A stretch of DNA of 64,000 nt from Chryseobacterium sp. (lineage in GTDB: Bacteria > Bacteroidota > Bacteroidia > Flavobacteriales > Weeksellaceae): assembly GCA_031277615.1 (NCBI GenBank), contig JAITMC010000018.1, forward strand, positions 1-64,000. The letters run 5' to 3'. A program made the position numbers and the translations under genes. The notes under the pieces are model-generated. The model saw nothing but the letters and a program-made list of their open reading frames with translations, had not been told where the DNA came from and ran no database searches. Within the stretch, counting starts at the first letter, position 1. Each line of letters starts with the position of its first letter. This document shows, one piece after another, positions 62,342 to 64,000 of the stretch.

Positions 62342-63637
62342 ATGAAAAGATTATCTACTCTTGCCGCTGTGGCTTTTTATATGATGATGGATGCCCAATA
62401 CTGCAGTCCGGCATTTCAATACGGAGCAGACAGCAATATGATTACCCACGTCAGTTTTGGAAATATTAATAATACATCACCTTTCCTGTCGGGAAGTACA
62501 CCGGTATACGAAGATTTTACTTCAATATCAACGGAGCTTCAGGCAGGGAACAGTTATCTGATCTCTGTAAAAGGCCCTTCCAGTACATTTCCGAGCGATG
62601 TGGTGGTATTTATAGACTTTAATAAAAACGGAAGCTTTGATGATGCCGGAGAAAGTTTTTATATCGGAAGACTTGAAGCTGCTAACCCGGCGAATGCTTT
62701 TACCGTATCAGCAAATATTACGGTTCCTGCCAATGCTTCTTCAGGAGCGACAAGAATGAGAGTCCTGAAAAACAACAATACGGCAGCCTATTCGGATCCG
62801 AATGCTGCAAGTTCTATTAACACAGCCTGTGATACCGATTTAAGATCGGGCCAGGCAGAAGATTATACCGTTACTATTTCAGGAAATAATACGGCCTTCC
62901 CGGCACCCTATTGTGGCACAGAGGGGATTACCAGCCAGACTGTAAGTGAAATCAGCAGAGTAGAATTTGCAGGAAAAAGCAATGACAGTAATATTGACGG
63001 TAATTCAGAAGTACTGGAAAACTTTACCGATATCATATTCGATGTCAACAGAGGCGGGGCTTATCCTATTACGGTAACGGGCGGAACTCACGGACAGACC
63101 ACAGTTTCAGCTTATGCTTATATTGATTTCAACCATAATAACGTATTTGAAGCCAATGAAGCCTTTAACTTAGGCTATCTGGATAATTCTGATCCTGTGG
63201 ACCACGAACAGTCAGGCATAACTTCCGGCATGATTGATGTTCCGGCAGATGCATTACTGGGACCCACCCGGTTCAGACTGGTAAAAGCGTATGAATCCAG
63301 TTCGTGGATGGGAACTCTGGAAAATCTTCCGTGCCCTTCAGGATGGTTTATAGGGCAGGCTGAGGATTATACCATCAATGTGCAGGCAGAAAATCTGGCC
63401 ACTGCAGAAGTAACCGGAAAAGCTGAAACCAGAATATTTCCGAATCCTACCACAGGTTCTTTAACAATAAGAACAGAGAAACTGGAAAAATATGAAATAT
63501 ATGACCTGACGGGGAGAAAAATCCAGGAAGGAAAATCAGCTCATTTAAATATAGAAAGTCTTTCAGCAGGAATTTATCTGATAAAAATCCATACCGGAGA
63601 TCATCAGATCATCACCGAAAAGATCATTAAAAAATAA
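62342..63637 (+). CDS. GEVED-domain secreted protein with T9SS sorting domain
   Basis: A 431-residue cargo protein with a signal-like N-terminus. Two GEVED-type repeats are visible. One is at about 55-180 (VFIDFNKNGSFDDAGESFYI then RSGQAEDYTVTI). The second is at about 245-350 (AYIDFNHNNVFEANEAFNL then GQAEDYTINV). They commonly sit in surface proteins of Bacteroidetes; function is unknown. The last 75 residues are a T9SS type A domain (RIFPNPTTGSLTI ... EKIIKK). A -7-like TAAATTTG is at 62313-62320. Confidence 0.87.
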   Translation: MKRLSTLAAVAFYMMMDAQYCSPAFQYGADSNMITHVSFGNINNTSPFLSGSTPVYEDFTSISTELQAGNSYLISVKGPSSTFPSDVVVFIDFNKNGSFDDAGESFYIGRLEAANPANAFTVSANITVPANASSGATRMRVLKNNNTAAYSDPNAASSINTACDTDLRSGQAEDYTVTISGNNTAFPAPYCGTEGITSQTVSEISRVEFAGKSNDSNIDGNSEVLENFTDIIFDVNRGGAYPITVTGGTHGQTTVSAYAYIDFNHNNVFEANEAFNLGYLDNSDPVDHEQSGITSGMIDVPADALLGPTRFRLVKAYESSSWMGTLENLPCPSGWFIGQAEDYTINVQAENLATAEVTGKAETRIFPNPTTGSLTIRTEKLEKYEIYDLTGRKIQEGKSAHLNIESLSAGIYLIKIHTGDHQIITEKIIKK

Positions 63638-63677
63638 ACACGTATCTAATCATATCCATATCAATTTTTGTTTTTTT

Positions 63678-63708
63678 AAACCGGCAGGCCATATTCTGTC
63701 GGTTTTTT
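63678..63708 (+). terminator. Rho-independent terminator
   Basis: AAACCGGCAG (63678-63687) pairs with CTGTCGGTTT (63696-63705), with T residues to 63708. It ends the GEVED gene before the convergent helicase. Confidence 0.83.
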
Positions 63709-63778
63709 CTTTAATAGCTGTTCCGGAAAAATGATTTTATTCTTGCTGAAAACTGATACCCTTTTATTATGAAGTTTC

Positions 63779-64000
63779 TTATTCCAGTAATTCCAGCAGA
63801 TCATGCCTGGAAAGCTTCTGAATACCCGCTCCGTCTGTTTTAAGGAGATTTTGAGCCAGCTCATTCTTTTTCTTCTGAAGCTTCAGGATCTTTTCTTCAA
63901 CGGTATTGGTACAGATCAGCCGGACAGCAATCACATTTTTTGTCTGCCCGATTCGGTAACTTCTGTCAATAGCCTGATTTTCCGCTGCCGGATTCCACCA
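63779..64000 (-). CDS. SNF2-family helicase, C-terminal end (partial)
   Basis: The minus-strand frame from the window edge reads [20 protein letters not shown], the strongly conserved helicase motif VI region of SNF2/Swi2-type ATPases. It then continues [20 protein letters not shown] to a stop at 63781..63779. Such proteins move along double-stranded DNA and may act in transcription recycling (RapA/HepA type) or repair. Only the last 73 residues are in this window, so subtype and length cannot be told. Confidence 0.88.
   Translation of the reverse strand, partial: WWNPAAENQAIDRSYRIGQTKNVIAVRLICTNTVEEKILKLQKKKNELAQNLLKTDGAGIQKLSRHDLLELLE

Noticed and set aside
1-64000. tRNA, rRNA or known riboswitch genes
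   Set aside because: I searched by eye for GTTCGANTC-type T-loops and rRNA landmarks in the gene gaps and saw none; a covariance-model search would be the decisive test.

Overview
The window looks like a chromosomal piece of a Flavobacteriia member, most likely Chryseobacterium or a close relative in the Weeksellaceae. The reasons are low to moderate GC content, three type IX secretion (T9SS) C-terminal sorting domains, VgrG and DUF4280 proteins of the Bacteroidetes type VI system, Bacteroidetes-type promoters (-33 TTTG or TTG, -7 TAnnTTTG), weak ribosome binding sites, and an E1-alpha/E2 pyruvate dehydrogenase pair without E1-beta. No rRNA, tRNA, transposase, prophage or CRISPR array was found.

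Region 1 (1-6240, minus strand) is the clearest accessory island. A VgrG spike is followed by a PAAR-like (DUF4280) polymorphic toxin with a Hint domain and a variable C-terminal tip. A tail of AT-rich, immunity-like genes comes next. Two of these are diverged paralogues, and one TPR-like gene is broken by two single-base homopolymer deletions. Region 2 (6.6-24.6 kb) is mixed. It holds an NAD-binding protein, a 281-bp tandem intergenic duplication, uridine phosphorylase, a di-heme peroxidase, a T9SS PhoX-type protein, an LRR protein, a YciH/SUI1 factor, an HExxH protease, gpmI, an acyl-ACP desaturase, a HAD protein, map with a methyltransferase, and an SMR pump next to a Crp/Fnr regulator separated by a four-copy minisatellite.

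Region 3 (24.7-40.8 kb) carries era, DoxX, an MBOAT/SGNH O-acyl-transfer pair, an S9 peptidase, a HAD phosphatase, a second Crp/Fnr regulator, a GNAT, a MATE pump, an NtrC-like response regulator without its DNA-binding domain, a YggS PLP protein, a polysaccharide deacetylase and a DUF72 protein. Region 4 (40.8-45 kb, minus) is a likely copper operon: thioesterase, then an AraC regulator fused to a heavy-metal-associated domain, then a CopA-type ATPase with one HMA and four small Cys-rich metal-binding modules. A near-consensus promoter precedes the thioesterase.

Region 5 (45-58.3 kb) includes DUF2975/XRE, an RRM RNA-binding protein, a BlaI-like regulator, a PAP2 protein, pdhA and pdhC, an ABC ATPase, an L,D-transpeptidase-like lipoprotein, radC, and a pyrophosphatase pair in which the membrane ion-pumping enzyme carries a C-terminal OmpA-like domain. 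Region 6 (58.3-64 kb) holds an aminotransferase, an M28 peptidase, a GNAT/VOC/endonuclease-V-like cluster, a GEVED T9SS protein, and the C-terminus of an SNF2-type helicase cut by the window edge.

The least ordinary items are the toxin/immunity island, the pyrophosphatase-OmpA fusion, the HMA-AraC regulator, the small endonuclease-V-like protein lacking a conserved His, and several families of structured intergenic repeats. All functions are read from sequence motifs and recalled family knowledge; no database search was possible.
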